Shown here: positions 1-10,928 of the stretch, one piece after another | How positions within the stretch are numbered: the stretch's first letter is position 1 | How the letters are laid out: each line of letters begins with the position of its first letter | NCBI GenBank assembly: GCA_023213315.1 | Contig: JAKCPI010022170.1 | Span: 1 to 64,000 of the forward strand | Source: Euborellia annulipes | Lineage: Eukaryota; Arthropoda; Insecta; Dermaptera; Anisolabididae | Length of the DNA: 64,000 nucleotides | Direction: 5' to 3' | The notes under the pieces: model-generated | Database searches by the model: none | Told to the model about the DNA's origin: nothing | The model's input: the letters and a program-made list of their open reading frames with translations, nothing else | Position numbers and translations under genes: made by a program

Positions 1-218
1 TTTCTTTTTATAATTAAGAAAAGGCGAGGGTCCTGCCGCAGGCGGGCCCGAGCCAGCTGGTGGGGTCCAGGGGGGCGTAGCCCCCCGTCTAGACGCCAGC
101 CCGTTTCTCAATTTAAGAAAGGCGAGGCCGCAGGCGGGCCCGAGCCAGCGTCTGGGGTCCAGGGGGCGTAGCCCCTGGCTAGATGCGAAGCCCGCCGAAG
201 GCGGGCGGTGCGGGCTAG
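1..218 (+). mobile_element. Helitron 3' end, tandem partial copies
   Basis: GC-rich block holding two partial tandem copies of the same repeat (about 20-105 and 113-218). The second copy ends in a GCCCGCC-GAA-GGCGGGC hairpin, a short spacer and CTAG followed by T. That is the standard 3' terminus of a Helitron: hairpin, then CTRR, inserted before T. The 5' end is outside the window. The same terminus occurs at 8122 and 45237. Confidence 0.7.
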
Positions 219-224
219 TTGTTA

Positions 225-318
225 GAATAACTGTCAACCCTGTATTCTAACAATTAATCGTCCTGAAGAAATTCGTGGCTTCGATCGAAACGTCGACGGT
301 TAATAATTAAATAAAGTT
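225..318 (+). mobile_element. Penelope-like 3' fragment with hammerhead motif
   Basis: Short fragment starting with a small inverted repeat (TTAGAATAACTG / CTGTATTCTAA) and containing the CTGAAGA...GAAACGTCGACG motif shared by the inverted-repeat elements elsewhere in this window. It lies directly after the Helitron end and before the A/T tract of a SINE. Assignment to Penelope-like elements rests on the known presence of hammerhead ribozymes in that group. Confidence 0.45.
254..303 (+). ncRNA. degenerate hammerhead ribozyme motif
   Basis: Stem I pairs TTAATCGTC (254-262) with GACGGTTAA (295-303), nine pairs with one G-U. The core CTGAAGA and GAAAC-GTC are intact. Stem II is poor: only a few pairs can be formed between AATTCG and CGATC. 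Probably inactive. Confidence 0.5.
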
Positions 319-340
319 TTTTTTTTATTTTATTTTTTTT

Positions 341-592
341 AAACATTCGCACTTTTTTCTCATTCACACTCACACACACATTCACACGGTCTTTTCGGCA
401 ACTTAGGCCATTTAAGACTTTTACGATAACCGTTATTTATTATATATATTTATTTGGTGTCCAGGTATTTTATTTAAGCCATTTGGTATCCAAATGGCTT
501 AAATAAAATCATCGGACTACCTGGGGTCTGAACCCGCGACTCTTGGTATACAAGGTTAGCACGCTTACCCCTACACCAAGCCCCCGAGGGCG
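341..592 (-). mobile_element. tRNA-derived SINE, full length
   Basis: Read on the minus strand it starts with a tRNA-like head: A box TTGGTGTAGGGG, B box around GGGTTCAGACCCC. A palindromic body follows (ATTTGGATACCAAAT flanked by TTAAGCC/GGCTTAA), then GGCCTAAGTTGCCGAAAAG and an AAAAAAGTGCGAATG tail ending in A/T. The same family recurs at 8786, 24132, 30402 and 45365. Confidence 0.75.
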
Positions 593-1490
593 TTTTTAAT
601 TTAATTCCTTGGCTGCGAAGTCTCCTATACCCACTTAATATAACAAATATTGTTTTAATAAGCCACCACTACAAATAAATCTTCATATATTCAAGATAAA
701 TAATTAAAGTTTAAAATAAAACAAATACAAAAATGTCATCATTATTTTCAATTTGTGGGACAAATCAACATAATCTCGTTATGTTTAGTTGAAAATCTGA
801 AATGAAAAGATTAAATTTAAAATTTTAGAAATTTAATATACTAGATAAAATTTCGACACTTTTGTCTTAGTTTCATTTAAATTATAATTATTTATTAAAA
901 TGATATGAATTTGTGTTAAATTTACTTAGAAATGTATAAATTATTTCATATTAAATGTTTAATAAATTACAGTAACATTAAAATAGATCTTTTTAAGCAG
1001 AAACAAAATGTTACGTTTTTTTGTGTATTCATAGGTCTATATTTTAATTGGTCAAAGTTACCCAGTGAGTTGATTTCTTTTCCAATTTTAAGCCCCCCCC
1101 CCTCAAATGCTGTGCAAAGGGTTACTTTCTTAGAATTCATCTTTAAAGAAAAATGGTAATTATATTCTTTTCTTTAAATATCCGTTAAAAGGCTTTTATA
1201 ATATTTAATTGGTCAAAGTAGTTGGGTTCCTTTTTTTTTCCATAATAAAAATATTTCTTTATTAGCGAGCGTCATGCATAACTAAATAACCTTGCTACTA
1301 AGTTTGAATTTTTTCAATGAAAAAATATTATAATTAGTTGAAGGGCGGAGGGTGGAGGGGTGGGGGGGGAGGGGGTTATTATTTAATTTATGCATAAGGG
1401 TTTTGTCAATAAGCAGATGGGACCCCGGGGGTCGTTTGCATATTTCTTATTTGAAAGACGACCAAAAAGAGGTTCCCAGGAGTGTCAATG

Positions 1491-1512
1491 GAGAGAGAGA
1501 GAGAGAGAGAGG
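1491..1512. repeat. (GA)n microsatellite
   Basis: Eleven GA units in a row. Confidence 0.9.
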
Positions 1513-1570
1513 AAGGGTTGCTTTCTTGCTCCTTCCCACCTGGGATTCAGGTTTTTTTTTTTTTTTAATG

Positions 1571-1590
1571 ATCATCATCATCATCATCAT
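1571..1590. repeat. (ATC)n microsatellite
   Basis: About six to seven ATC units directly after a T tract. Confidence 0.9.
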
Positions 1591-1723
1591 GAATTCAATT
1601 ATATCCATTTTTTGTTTAAAAAACGAAATTAGAAACCCCTTTTTTTTTGTTAATTAGTGTTGGTGTGCGTTTTTAGTCAAATACTAATACATAATTAATT
1701 TTAGAAGGTAAAAGCTTCTGTTT

Positions 1724-2060
1724 TTACTTTCTCTTACCTATATATGAATATATATAGAAAGAGAAAGTATTGAATTCATGTTAAAAATTCGATGTTGAGA
1801 CGTTTTGAGATCCCCTGAATTCAAAAAAGTGTTTTTCGCGACATGGTATGTCTGTCTGTGTGTGTGTTTTTAATTTTGAGCATGAAGGAATTGAGCTATG
1901 AGGTTTACATTTTATATATAAGTTATCCACCCCCCTGAGGCGTGAAAATAAACTTTTAATCAAAATGGGCCAAAGAGTACTAGTACTTTACTGATGGACT
2001 TATTCAGTTTTTTTTCGCTCTAACGATTTTGATTAAAATTCAAAAAATCAATTATTTTTG
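1724..2060 (+). mobile_element. unclassified dispersed element R1, 5' part
   Basis: Opens with a small hairpin in which TACTTTCTCTTACC pairs with AAGAGAAAGTA, then runs through GATCCCCTGAATTC, GACATGGT-GTCTGTCTG and TACTAGTACTTTACTGATG. The same order of blocks occurs at 10929-11602 (minus), 17831-18120, 42167-42827, 54240-54600 and 63883-64000. No coding capacity seen and superfamily not recognised. Confidence 0.65.
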
Positions 2061-2329
2061 CCTAGTTATTAATTATTTAATCTAATCTAATTATTATACG
2101 GCCCTGTATACATACCTCAAAAGGCTCTAAATTCAGGTAGACGTGAGGGGGTTGTCCAATAACTTTTCTCTTGATGGTACTTTATAGGAAAGATAGGAGA
2201 AATGGTTCCCAAAATATAAATTTTGACAAGCACAGAATAACTTACAACTTTGTCTTACCTCTGTCACAGCTTTATATGAATTTTGTTTGATAAACAATAT
2301 TATTTTATAAACCTTTACAGTAATTGGAA

Positions 2330-2612
2330 TTATATTTTTCTTAATATGTATTAGATAGTAGTGTATTCCCTACCATGTATTTTACACTATATTATTGCTA
2401 CCATGTATTTTGTACTACTGTATTCCTTATGATGTCTTTTGTATTACTGTATTTCCTATTATGTATTTTATATCACTGTATTTTCTACTATGTTTTTTCT
2501 TATATTAATTATTGTAACTACTTTACTGTAAAGAGATTGTAAAAAAAAAGTCGAGAATGGCGGGATGGCTACTGGCCGACAGCCAATAAATAAATAAAAA
2601 AAAAACTTTGTC
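2330..2612 (+). mobile_element. LINE-like 3' end
   Basis: Contains imperfect tandem units around TACTATGTATTTT, then GATGGCTACTGGCCGACAGCC followed by (AATA)n and an A tract. The pattern 'ATGGC..TGGCC, then AATAAATAAA' recurs at 23425-23505, 36045-36148 and 39800-40035. This suggests 5'-truncated non-LTR retrotransposon tails. No reverse transcriptase coding is left. Confidence 0.45.
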
Positions 2613-2751
2613 TTACCGAAGTTGTGACCAGTCACACCAGATTTTTTTCTATATAGGGAAATTCTTTCTCTCCGTCTGTCACACACTCTGTTTAACTTGT
2701 GATTTCGAAATGAAATTTTGCACTTTTACAGAGTCCAGGAAAATTACTGAC

Positions 2752-3448
2752 AAGGAATGTCACCCAAAGGTGAATCGCCGATTCTTTTGCATTTAAAGAA
2801 CTCATCTAAAGATTAATTTAGATGAAAAAAGTGTCAGGGATGGGCATATACAGAAATATTTTTTTTTTAACAAATCTCATTCTTACAATAACTGCATTTT
2901 ATAAAAGAAAAATCACATGATTCGTCTCTTATAACATAAGTTATTTTCATTGTTGAAACAAAATTCAACAGGATTATCGAAATGACCAGGATGGCTTTGA
3001 GAATAACCCGATGCAAACCACGAGTATTTAAATAGATTAATATATCTTGCTGAAGAGTGCTGATTGTGTGCTAATGATTGCAAAATTAGTATATTATTTC
3101 TCTGATATAAGTTGATAAGTATAACGCGATCAGATATCTTCCTCATAAAATTCTTCCAAACACGAAATCCAAAGACATCTAGTGGTTGAATAAGACCAGT
3201 TGTATTAGGAGGAATAAATAATTGTTCAAAATGTTTGCAGATTAGATTATGCTTGATTATTTTAATAACTTGGTCTAATTCATGTTAATATAATTCAATT
3301 TTGAAAATGAAATTTTAATTAAAAAAAAATATTTCTGTATGTTCATCCCTGAAACTTTTTTCATCTAAATTAATCTTTAGATGAGTTCTTTAAATGCACC
3401 AAGTTTCAAAAAGAATCGGCGATTCACCTTTGGGTGACATTCCTTGTG
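2752..3448. mobile_element. non-autonomous DNA transposon with ~115-bp inverted repeats
   Basis: The left end (CAAGGAATGTCACCCAAAG...) reappears as reverse complement at about 3330-3448, giving terminal inverted repeats of roughly 115 bp around a 450-bp AT-rich core. TGA flanks both ends, a possible 3-bp target duplication. No transposase ORF. A PIF/Harbinger-like origin is possible but unproven. Confidence 0.6.
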
Positions 3449-4317
3449 AGATCTTCAAATGGGATGCTCAAAAATTCCAGAATTTTACCCATACGAATGT
3501 TCGGTTCCCCAAATTCCAACTAAATCTATAAGATTTTCTATGAAAGAAAAGTCTTTTAATTCCCGAACTTTTTGTCTGTCTATGGGACAAGGGGGTCGCC
3601 AGAATTTTTCAACCTGTAAAGGGGCCGCGTATTCAAAAAGATTGAAAACACTGCTCGATACTATAAAAACCCATAAAAATTCGTCAAATATTAATTTTGT
3701 CATTTTTGTCAATTGAGTTACATAAAATTGATGCCAATTTTAGATTGGCACGTTCTTGACGCCATCCCTTAGCAAAAACTTGTACTTCCACTATAAATAA
3801 TTAGTATAATTTCTTAAATCCCCAAATGAGGCCTTGGCTTTTAAAGAACAAAAGCTTTTTGTTCTTTTTTTTTTCTCTTTTATTATTCCTAAAATTAAGA
3901 AATTATATCTACACCTATTATTATTATTATTATTTTTTTATAACACATCACGCTACCAGCTCTTAATTAAATTAATTTTTCTTCTTTTTTTTTTAATTAA
4001 AATTATTATTTTTTCTAGTAAAAATAATAAAAAAATAGCATGAATTCCATCACGTGATAAATTGCAATGTAATTATATATTAATTTAATTATTATTTCAT
4101 ATAATAAGTGTTTTTTACTAAAAAAAAACATTCTTATTTAAATGGGCATAAAAATATAATTTTACATAAAAAAAAAAAAACAATTTAATATAATATTAGA
4201 TGCGCCGGCCGCCTGGGGCGGACCCTCGTCTTTTCTATAATCTTTAAATTGAATTAATTTATGAGGATGCGTTGCAAGGGCAGCCAAGGCGAAAAATAAA
4301 ACAAAAATCTATTTTTT

Positions 4318-4356
4318 GTCGACGTTTCGAGTGCCGATCGCACTCTTCATCAGGAC
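4318..4356 (-). ncRNA. hammerhead ribozyme, left arm
   Basis: On the minus strand: GTC, CTGATGA, stem II GAGTGC-GATCG-GCACTC, GAAAC, GTC, GAC. Stem I is only GTC/GAC. Stem III is reduced to A-C/G-U with no loop. Such forms are known in Penelope-like elements and are thought to act as dimers through the self-complementary ACGU. Confidence 0.75.
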
Positions 4357-5049
4357 CTACGATCAGTCAAACAATTTTATTGTAATAAATCTTAATTTAC
4401 ATAAGAGTTAACAAAAACAAAAACAAAAAACAGCAAGATACATACAAAAATGATGTCAATTCGTCAGGTCGTTTGACATGGCAGTATAGCAACGTTTTAA
4501 CCATTTTTACATTTACTTGAAGACTCTAGTATTTCGAGGTCGAATGAATTAAATATGCTTTTATTAGTGTGTATATATAAACTATTTTCTAATAAGAGAG
4601 GATAATCTTTTATTTTACATTTGAGTATTTAATATTAGTTGTTTTTTTCTTTTCCCTATTCCTTTAACCACCTTTTTTTTTTTTATTAATTTTTATTTTT
4701 TTATTTTTATTTTTTTTTAATAAAAAAAAAAAGAGTGGTTAAAGGAATAGGAAAAAGAAAAACAACTAATATTAAATACTCAAATGTAAAAATAAAAGAT
4801 TATCCTCTCTTATTATGAAAATAGTTTATATATACACACTAATAAAAGCATATTTAATTCATTCGACCTCGAAATACTAGAGTCTTCAAGTAAATGTAAA
4901 AATGGTTAAAACGTTGCTATACTGCCATGTCAAACGACCTGACGAATTGACATCATTTTTGTATGTATCTTGCTGTTTTTTGTGTTTTGTTTTTGTTAAC
5001 TCTTATGTAAATTAAGATTATTACAATAAAATTGTTTGACTGATCGTAG

Positions 5050-5088
5050 GTCCTGATGAAGAGTGCGATCGGCACTCGAAACGTCGAC
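5050..5088 (+). ncRNA. hammerhead ribozyme, right arm
   Basis: Mirror copy of the motif at 4318-4356 on the other strand. The CTGATGA core, six-pair stem II with GATCG loop, and GAAACGTC cleavage segment are all unchanged. Confidence 0.75.
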
Positions 5089-5684
5089 AAAATATAGATT
5101 TTTTGTTTTATTTTTTCGCCTTGGCTGCCCTTTGCACCGCATCCTCATATCATAATATCCAGCCATCAAGAAACAACTATGAATTAATTTATTTTCAATC
5201 AGAATTCATAGACTAGAATATCACCAATTTTACTTAATCAACAATATGTTAATATCTATTTAATATTAAGCATAATATTAAATAATACACTAGATGATAT
5301 GTTTCAAATTTTCTTGGTTAATTAATACAAGTTTTTCGACATTACTATTTTCACTTATAAAGATGACAGTAATGTCAAAAATACTTTTAAAGTCTTATTA
5401 AAAAACTTGTAATGTCAAAATACTTTTAAGGTTTAAAAACTTGAAAATATGTCACTTAGTATATCATTTAATGTTAAATTGAGATAATTAAGAGTCAACA
5501 CTTGTCCTACGGGCCAGGGGTTCGTTTCAAACAGTTATAAAAAATTTCTTTATATAAAATTTTGTTTTAAAATTCTTAATAATTCTTTTGTGACAGACAG
5601 ACGGACTTTAGTGAATTACATATACTTGCATTTTTAAGTTTTTTCTCAAATATATTCAAGAAGTCCGATTTCATTTTTTTTTTT

Positions 5685-5852
5685 AACACACACTTTTTTT
5701 TCCAACTCACCCTCACATCCACACCCTCTCTATATACAATATTTGTGGTCCAGGCATTTCTATTTAAGCCATTTGGTATTTAAATGGCTTAAATAAAATT
5801 CTCGAATTGTCTGGGATCTGAACCCGCGACCCTTGGTGTAGAAAGATTTCAT
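5685..5852 (-). mobile_element. tRNA-derived SINE, 5'-truncated
   Basis: Minus-strand SINE with palindromic body (ATTTAAATACCAAATGGC) and B-box region GGGTTCAGATCCC, but the tRNA head stops at TACACCAAGG and joins the Penelope-like fragment starting near 5850. Tail GTGTGTTAAAA at the 5' coordinate side. Confidence 0.65.
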
Positions 5853-6060
5853 TTATAGGCAACAGAAATGTGGGAGGTATTTCTAATGAAGAGAAGAAAT
5901 ACCTCCATCTGTATTTGCTTGACGATTGATTGTCTTGAGGAAGGGCGCGACTGGCGTCCGAAACGTCGATGATCAAATATAAGGAAAATCTGATAAAAAT
6001 TGATCTAGTTTTTTGTCTGATTTGATTTTTCCTGGCTGCTATTCGCTATTCCTAATTTAA
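5850..6060 (+). mobile_element. Penelope-like 3' end fragment
   Basis: Holds an internal inverted repeat (GGAGGTATTTCT / AGAAATACCTCC), then the hammerhead motif and an AT-rich trailer ending CCTGGCTGCTATTCGC. It resembles the CTTGGCTGCC trailer at 5130 and GCTGGCTGCC at 60690. Single copy, not palindromic. Confidence 0.5.
5928..5974 (+). ncRNA. hammerhead motif with mutated core
   Basis: Stem I GATTGTC/GATGATC (seven pairs including G-U) and stem II GGGCGC-GACTG-GCGTCC (six pairs) are well formed. The core reads TTGAGGA where the ribozyme needs CTGANGA, so the first core C is lost and activity is doubtful. Confidence 0.6.
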
Positions 6061-7085
6061 AATTTTTATATTAAAAATACAATTTTTTCCAAAAAAAATA
6101 TTTTTCCTATATCTCGGGAAGGGGGGGGTAATTACCCCTTTACCCCCCCTGTATCCGTTCTTGATTCTGGGTGGTCCCAAAGTAATTTCTAGTCGGGTTG
6201 TAAAGCGTATTTTCCAAAGGGGAAAATAATATGTAAATCAATAAGTGAATAAAATATTTCTATATAATTTTTAATTCAAAATTTTGTTCTTATAAGAATT
6301 TTCAATAAAATAGACAGAGAAAAACTGAAATGGAAGGATTAAATTTAAAATTTTCTTTAATATAAATAAAATTTCGACACTTAAATTGTAATTATTTATT
6401 AAAATGATATGGATTTGTGTTAAATTTACTTAGAAATGTTTAGAATATTTCATATTAAATGTTTAATAAATTACAGATAGATTAGAACAGGTTTTCTTAA
6501 GAAGAAACAAAGTGTTGCACTATTTTTTGTATTTAGTGCGACCAGACACTATTTCAGGTGATTTTATCGCCTTAGGATATTCTATAATTCCATTTCCCCA
6601 TTTGAATTAGTCACTTAATTTATATCAAGAGGCAGGTTTTTTTTTTTGTCGTTGAAACTGTCGCATCTGATAGAATAAAAGAGGAACGACCAACCAACGG
6701 CATTCCATTCAATAGCGAATACATAATAATAATAAAAAAATTGTTACAAAACAAATAATAATTATATATGCACATATGTTTAATAAATAGCATTCATTCA
6801 TTTGCACACCCTTCCTTTGGACCTTTTGTCTCACACAAATGTCGCTACTATTTTTTATTTAAACCCCCCTATCAAAGGTGGTCCTTTGAAAAATAAAAAA
6901 AAAAAACACCTTCCCTTTCCTTCAATGTATTGTTATTATTTCATATTCACCTTTTTTGCATACTGTGTCATTAGACATGCAAGCGGAGGGGTGGGGAGGG
7001 GGGGTGAATAACAGCCCCCCAGACCCATCTGCGTATCTGAAGAAGGAAATTATTAATTAACTCAAATTTATTTATTATTTTTTCT
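6060..7085. other. no gene seen
   Basis: AT-rich sequence with C/G homopolymer patches near 6121-6150 and 6985-7020 and a diverged copy of the 690-1030 dispersed repeat. Open frames are short and low-complexity. Confidence 0.55.
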
Positions 7086-7089
7086 TTAA

Positions 7090-7887
7090 GGTTGTTCGGA
7101 TAGTACATCGTAAGTCATAATAGAATCTACATTTTTTTTTTTAAATAAAATTAAAAATTTGAATGCCAAAATTCCTTATTATAATTTAGTCGTGACCTAT
7201 CATAGTTTATAATTGTATTAAGTTAATAATTTAATTACCAAAAATAATAAATGAATGACTTTTGACTTGAGCAGTATTACACGTAATATAGATCTGGCAA
7301 CATTGCATTCATCAACTATCTATTTTAAATCTTAAACGCTTTCAATTTTATTTTTATTTAATATATTACAATGATTAATGCAAATCAGTTTAAACACAAT
7401 GGACGATTTGCGAGAAAAAATATTGTAAAATTGAAAAAAAAAATGTAACTGACATAGAGATAAGACACTTATGTTATGCGACGTTGCCAGGCTGGTCTGA
7501 CTCTCGAGAATTCAATATTTTTAAATATTAGCGACTGTCATTTTGGAGAATTTTTTTGACTTTCTTGTTAAAATATTTTTAAAAGCGGTCGGCAGAAACT
7601 TTTGATTTTATTTTTAACATATTCCTCGGAAGTGAATTGATAAAATGTAAGTTTTTTTGTTTTTTGTATCAGATGCAGAAGGGGCCTATATAATTCAATA
7701 TGTGTGAATTTCGTCGTTATTCCCCATAGGCTACATGTTAAATTTCAATTTTTTTAAAAATTAATTACACGATAACCCTGGGTCAGATCTGCTTCAAAAT
7801 TTTATTTTATACGTATTTGATAGTGAATAATAACATATTAAAAAATTAGCTTTTAATCAGTTTAAGTGCTTTAATGTCCGAACAACC
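7090..7887. mobile_element. TTAA-flanked non-autonomous element
   Basis: Ends GGTTGTTCGGA and TCCGAACAACC form short terminal inverted repeats. TTAA lies immediately outside both (7086-7089, 7888-7891). TTAA targets are typical of piggyBac and some other MITEs. The 798-bp interior has no transposase. Confidence 0.6.
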
Positions 7888-8121
7888 TTAAGATGACAAT
7901 TTTTTTATTTAAACGAAATTTCTATACTCTTGGCAAATAACTTTTTGGCGCTCACTGATTCCGGTGTCTGGGCCCACCTGCGGCAGACCCTCCCCTTATC
8001 GCCTAACCTGCAAATTTTCAAACATCATATGGTTTAATATGAAATTTATATAACTTTTTAATTTAAAATGAAATATTGTATTTATTAAAAATATAATAAT
8101 TGCAGCTCATTATATACAGTA

Positions 8122-8568
8122 CTAGCCGCGCCGCCGCCTTCGGCGGGCTCCGCGTCTAGCCAGGGGGCTTCGCCCCCTGGACCCCACCAGCTGGCTCGGG
8201 CCCGCCTGCGGCGGACCCTCGCCTTTTCTTAATTATGAAAAGAAAATTATTATTACTAACAACTAAGTATCCCAGTCCAGTGCCTGCTTGAGGATTTGTT
8301 TACATTCAAAGAATATACAACTGCAAAGAATACTTAAATATTTCTCTATACATTTCCTATGGGAGAAATCGTAACTTTAGCAATTAATAACTCAAAAAGT
8401 TATAGGAATATCGGGACCCGAGTATTTTTCCAGGACTCTCCATAACGTCCTTTATAAGACTGCAAAATTTCGTTTCAAAATTCCAACGGGAAGTTGGTCA
8501 AACAGAGCGTGACAGACGGACGGACAGACGGACGGGCAGACGGACACACCACAATTATTATATATAGA
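8122..8568 (-). mobile_element. complete non-autonomous Helitron (447 bp)
   Basis: Minus strand: begins TCTATATATAATAATTGTGG after an A (8569) and ends with a GCCCGCC-GAA-GGCGG hairpin, GCGCGG and CTAG before a T (8121). TC...CTAG placed between A and T with no target duplication is diagnostic of Helitrons. It shares its whole body with the copy at 45237-45940. No Rep/helicase coding. Confidence 0.85.
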
Positions 8569-8785
8569 TTAAAAATTTATTATGAGAATTAATAAAAAAA
8601 AAGAAAATTTTATTATTTTAAATTTGAGAGATTTAATTAAAAAAAAAAATTAATTAGCTTTATTTTTTTCATAATAAGCCAAAATAAAACCCAATGCTTT
8701 CTAATGGGAAAATTTTGGAATTTTTTTGAGCGTACCCATTTGAGAATTTGGGAATCAAGTGATACTTCATAACGCACTCTTATAA

Positions 8786-8945
8786 CGCCCTCGGGCTTGG
8801 TGTAGTTGGTAGCGCGCCTGCCTTGTATACCAAGAGTCGCGGGTTCGGACTCCAGGCAGTCCGAGGATTTTATTTAAGCCATTTGGATACCAGATGGCTT
8901 AAATAAAATGCCTGGACTCCCAATAAATATATTAATAATTAAAAA
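8786..8945 (+). mobile_element. tRNA-derived SINE, 3'-truncated
   Basis: Head CGGGCTTGGTGTAGTTGG (A box) and GGGTTCGGACTCC (B box), body with TTAAGCC-ATTTGG-ATACC, ends after CCTGGACTCCCAATAAATAT. The GTGTGAATG tail is missing. Confidence 0.75.
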
Positions 8946-8986
8946 TTAGCATAGATGGTCCAAATTTAATGACTTTTTTTCACATA

Positions 8987-9415
8987 CAGTGGTACCTCGC
9001 TTAACGAGTTTAATTCGTTCCAGAATCAAACTTGTAAAGCGAAATACTCGTTATGCGAAACAATTTTTCTCATATAAATTAATGTAAAATACCTTAAAAT
9101 ACTCTCTTTGGGCTGTTTTCTTTGGGGTCATTTTCGCACAGTTTTAATAAATTTTTAAAACAAAAAATTACAAATCTATTTCCAGATTATCTTCGTAATA
9201 ATGAATTCAATTAATTTTTATTTATGTACATTTAAAACACTATAACACAATTTTGGGAAAATGTGCGATCACAAGAGACATTACGTTGCTAAAATAATTT
9301 TTTTTTTTATTATAAACTAATTGGACAGACTTTTTTTTAATGAGTCCATATTTTGTTTTTACTCGTTATACGAATTACTTGTTATGAGAGGTGCTCGTTA
9401 AGTGAGGTTCTACTG
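8987..9415. mobile_element. Tigger/pogo-type MITE
   Basis: 429 bp with terminal inverted repeats CAGTGGTACCTCGCTTAACG and CGTTAAGTGAGGTTCTACTG, flanked by TA on both sides (8985-8986, 9416-9417). The CAGT..ACCTCG terminus is typical of Tigger/pogo-like elements. Internal sequence is non-coding. Confidence 0.8.
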
Positions 9416-9530
9416 TATTTTGTTTTCTGCCTTAAGAGTATAGCCCACAGCTTTCTATTAATATCCAAAGGAGGTATATAGCTGAAAATGAGCAAGCAGC
9501 TAGTTATATTTCAATTTATTAACAAGCCAC

Positions 9531-9570
9531 GGTCGACGTTTCGGTCACGTATGGGACCATCTTCAGGGCC
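9531..9570 (-). ncRNA. hammerhead ribozyme motif, left arm
   Basis: Minus strand: stem I GGCC/GACC (three of four pairs), CTGAAGA, stem II GGTC...GACC with an eight-base loop, GAAAC and GTC. The catalytic core is complete. Confidence 0.6.
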
Positions 9571-9736
9571 AGGTTAATGTCTGAAAATACATATAATCCT
9601 CGCCAAGTTATATTGGGCATTCACTCTCTGTCCATGGTATGATAACAATAGGGGCATGATCATGATTAATCTACGTATAATTGTGAATGCCCAATATAAC
9701 TTGGCGAGGATTATATGTATTTTCAGACATTAACCT

Positions 9737-9776
9737 GGCCCTGAAGATGGCCACATAGGTGACCGAAATGTCGGCC
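9737..9776 (+). ncRNA. hammerhead ribozyme motif, right arm
   Basis: Stem I GGCC/GGCC, core CTGAAGA, stem II GGCCAC-ATAG-GTGACC with one mismatch, then GAAAT-GTC. The C15.2 to T change turns the stem III dimer step into a T-G wobble. Confidence 0.55.
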
Positions 9777-9860
9777 TGGTTTGTTAATAAATTGAAATAT
9801 AACTAGCTGCTTGCTCATTTATTTTTCCTATTTGATTATTAATATCCAACTAAACATAAC

Positions 9861-10130
9861 CAGTAGCGTATCCAGGTGGGGGCGAGGGGGGGGGGCTCGC
9901 CCCCTCGCCCCAGGCTCATCAAGCTTTTGGCGCCTCTCGCGCATCCGTTTTTTCCTAAAATCTCTGGCTTTTTTGAAATTTCATAATAAATTCATTTTAT
10001 ATCACAAATCCAGAGAAAAATTACAAAAAAAAGCCCAAAAGAAATTCGAATACTAAAAAAAAAAAAAAAAGGTCGATCAAAAAACTGGGCCCCAGTTGAG
10101 CTTCGCCCTCAAAGGCTAGTTACGCCGCTG
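9861..10130. mobile_element. hAT-type MITE with perfect 8-bp TSD
   Basis: Ends CAGTAGCGTATCC and AGTTACGCCGCTG. Exact 8-bp duplication AACATAAC at 9853-9860 and 10131-10138. The 270-bp interior has C/G-runs and GCTCGCCCCC. Same family as 41624-41882. Confidence 0.85.
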
Positions 10131-10139
10131 AACATAACG

Positions 10140-10928
10140 GAATTATGTTGATTTGTCACACAAATTGAAATTCGAAAAATGTCTTTATTTTAATTTAAAT
10201 TGTATGATAGGTATTTGTGTTAAAACTTAGAAATGTATAGAATATCTCATATTAAATGTTTAATAAATTATAGTATCATTAAGATAGATTAGAACAGGTC
10301 TTCTTAAAATGTTCCATTATTTTTGACGCACAGTATTTAAAATTGTATTGTGTTTGTTTAGCCGAGGTCGTTAATAAATTTTTAAAACAAATCGAAATTT
10401 GCTTGTTGGTAGTAATTTATTTTCCCCCCTTATAGAAAAGCCACAATCGCATTAGAGTTTGAAGTTTAATTATTTTTTGCCGGATTAAAACTGGATTTTT
10501 TTTTATCTTTCTAAGAGCCGGATGACAGAGAGGGGCTGATGAGAATCTCCTTCTCTCTTCTTATTAAGAACTTAAAAAAAGAGAGAGAGAGAGAGAAAAA
10601 ATTAGACTCCAATCTTCCCACCTGGCCTTCTTCAATTACATCACTTAATATTTTTTTTTTTTTTTTATTTAAAAAAAAAAAGTTATCTTTAAATAAATAA
10701 TTATTTTTAGAAGAGAAGACATTTCCAACTCTTTATTTGTATTTTTTAAAGACTTTTTGAAAGCATCCGAGGAAGTTTGTGAGCGTGAATAGAGATTGAG
10801 CGCCACCTAGAAAAAAAAAAAAAAAAAACAATGAATATGACATGAATTAGAAAATCTTTTCCACCGAACGGAAAATTTTTGATGATACATTTTTACTTTT
10901 GAAAAATAAAATCTTTTAAATAAAAAAA
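10140..10928. other. no gene seen
   Basis: Diverged dispersed-repeat sequence (10140-10320), a short (GA)n tract near 10578 and A/T homopolymers. No supported feature. Confidence 0.5.

Larger units (their letters stand above)
600..1723. other. no gene seen; AT-rich with simple repeats
   Basis: AT-rich sequence with a C-run near 1090, a G-rich patch at 1340-1375, a (GA)n tract at 1491-1512 and a (CAT)n tract at 1571-1590. The open frames here are short, low-complexity and overlap one another. Part of 690-1030 recurs in diverged form at 6240-6530 and 10140-10320 (shared TTAAATTTACTTAGAAATG), so it is an old dispersed repeat. Confidence 0.6.
4261..5148. mobile_element. 0.89-kb near-perfect palindrome with hammerhead ribozymes (Penelope-like)
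   Basis: ATGAGGATGCG at the left end and CGCATCCTCAT at the right end begin two arms of about 420 bp. The arms match almost base for base and meet in an A/T-rich centre near 4690-4725. Each arm carries a hammerhead motif transcribed outwards, followed by an A/T stretch and CGCCTTGGCTGCCCTT. No ORF. The inverted layout plus ribozyme suggests Penelope-like or related retroelement ends. Confidence 0.65.
9485..9820. mobile_element. inverted-repeat Penelope-like element
   Basis: AAATGAGCAAGCAGCTAG at the left reappears inverted at the right end (about 9803-9820). Both arms contain a hammerhead-type motif pointing outwards. Centre near 9640-9660. Confidence 0.6.

Noticed and set aside
1352..1657. 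Open frames over GA and CAT repeats
   Set aside because: Low-complexity translation with no domain; two frames overlap on the same repeats.
4200..4245. Another Helitron end (GGCGGACCCTCGTCTTTTC)
   Set aside because: Shares only a short GC-rich piece; no CTAG terminus or hairpin.
6802..7011. 69-codon open frame on the plus strand
   Set aside because: Runs through homopolymers; no similarity recognised and no splice or start context.
8786..8860. Possible tRNA gene
   Set aside because: A and B boxes are present but the acceptor stem does not close and the head is followed by SINE body in every copy.
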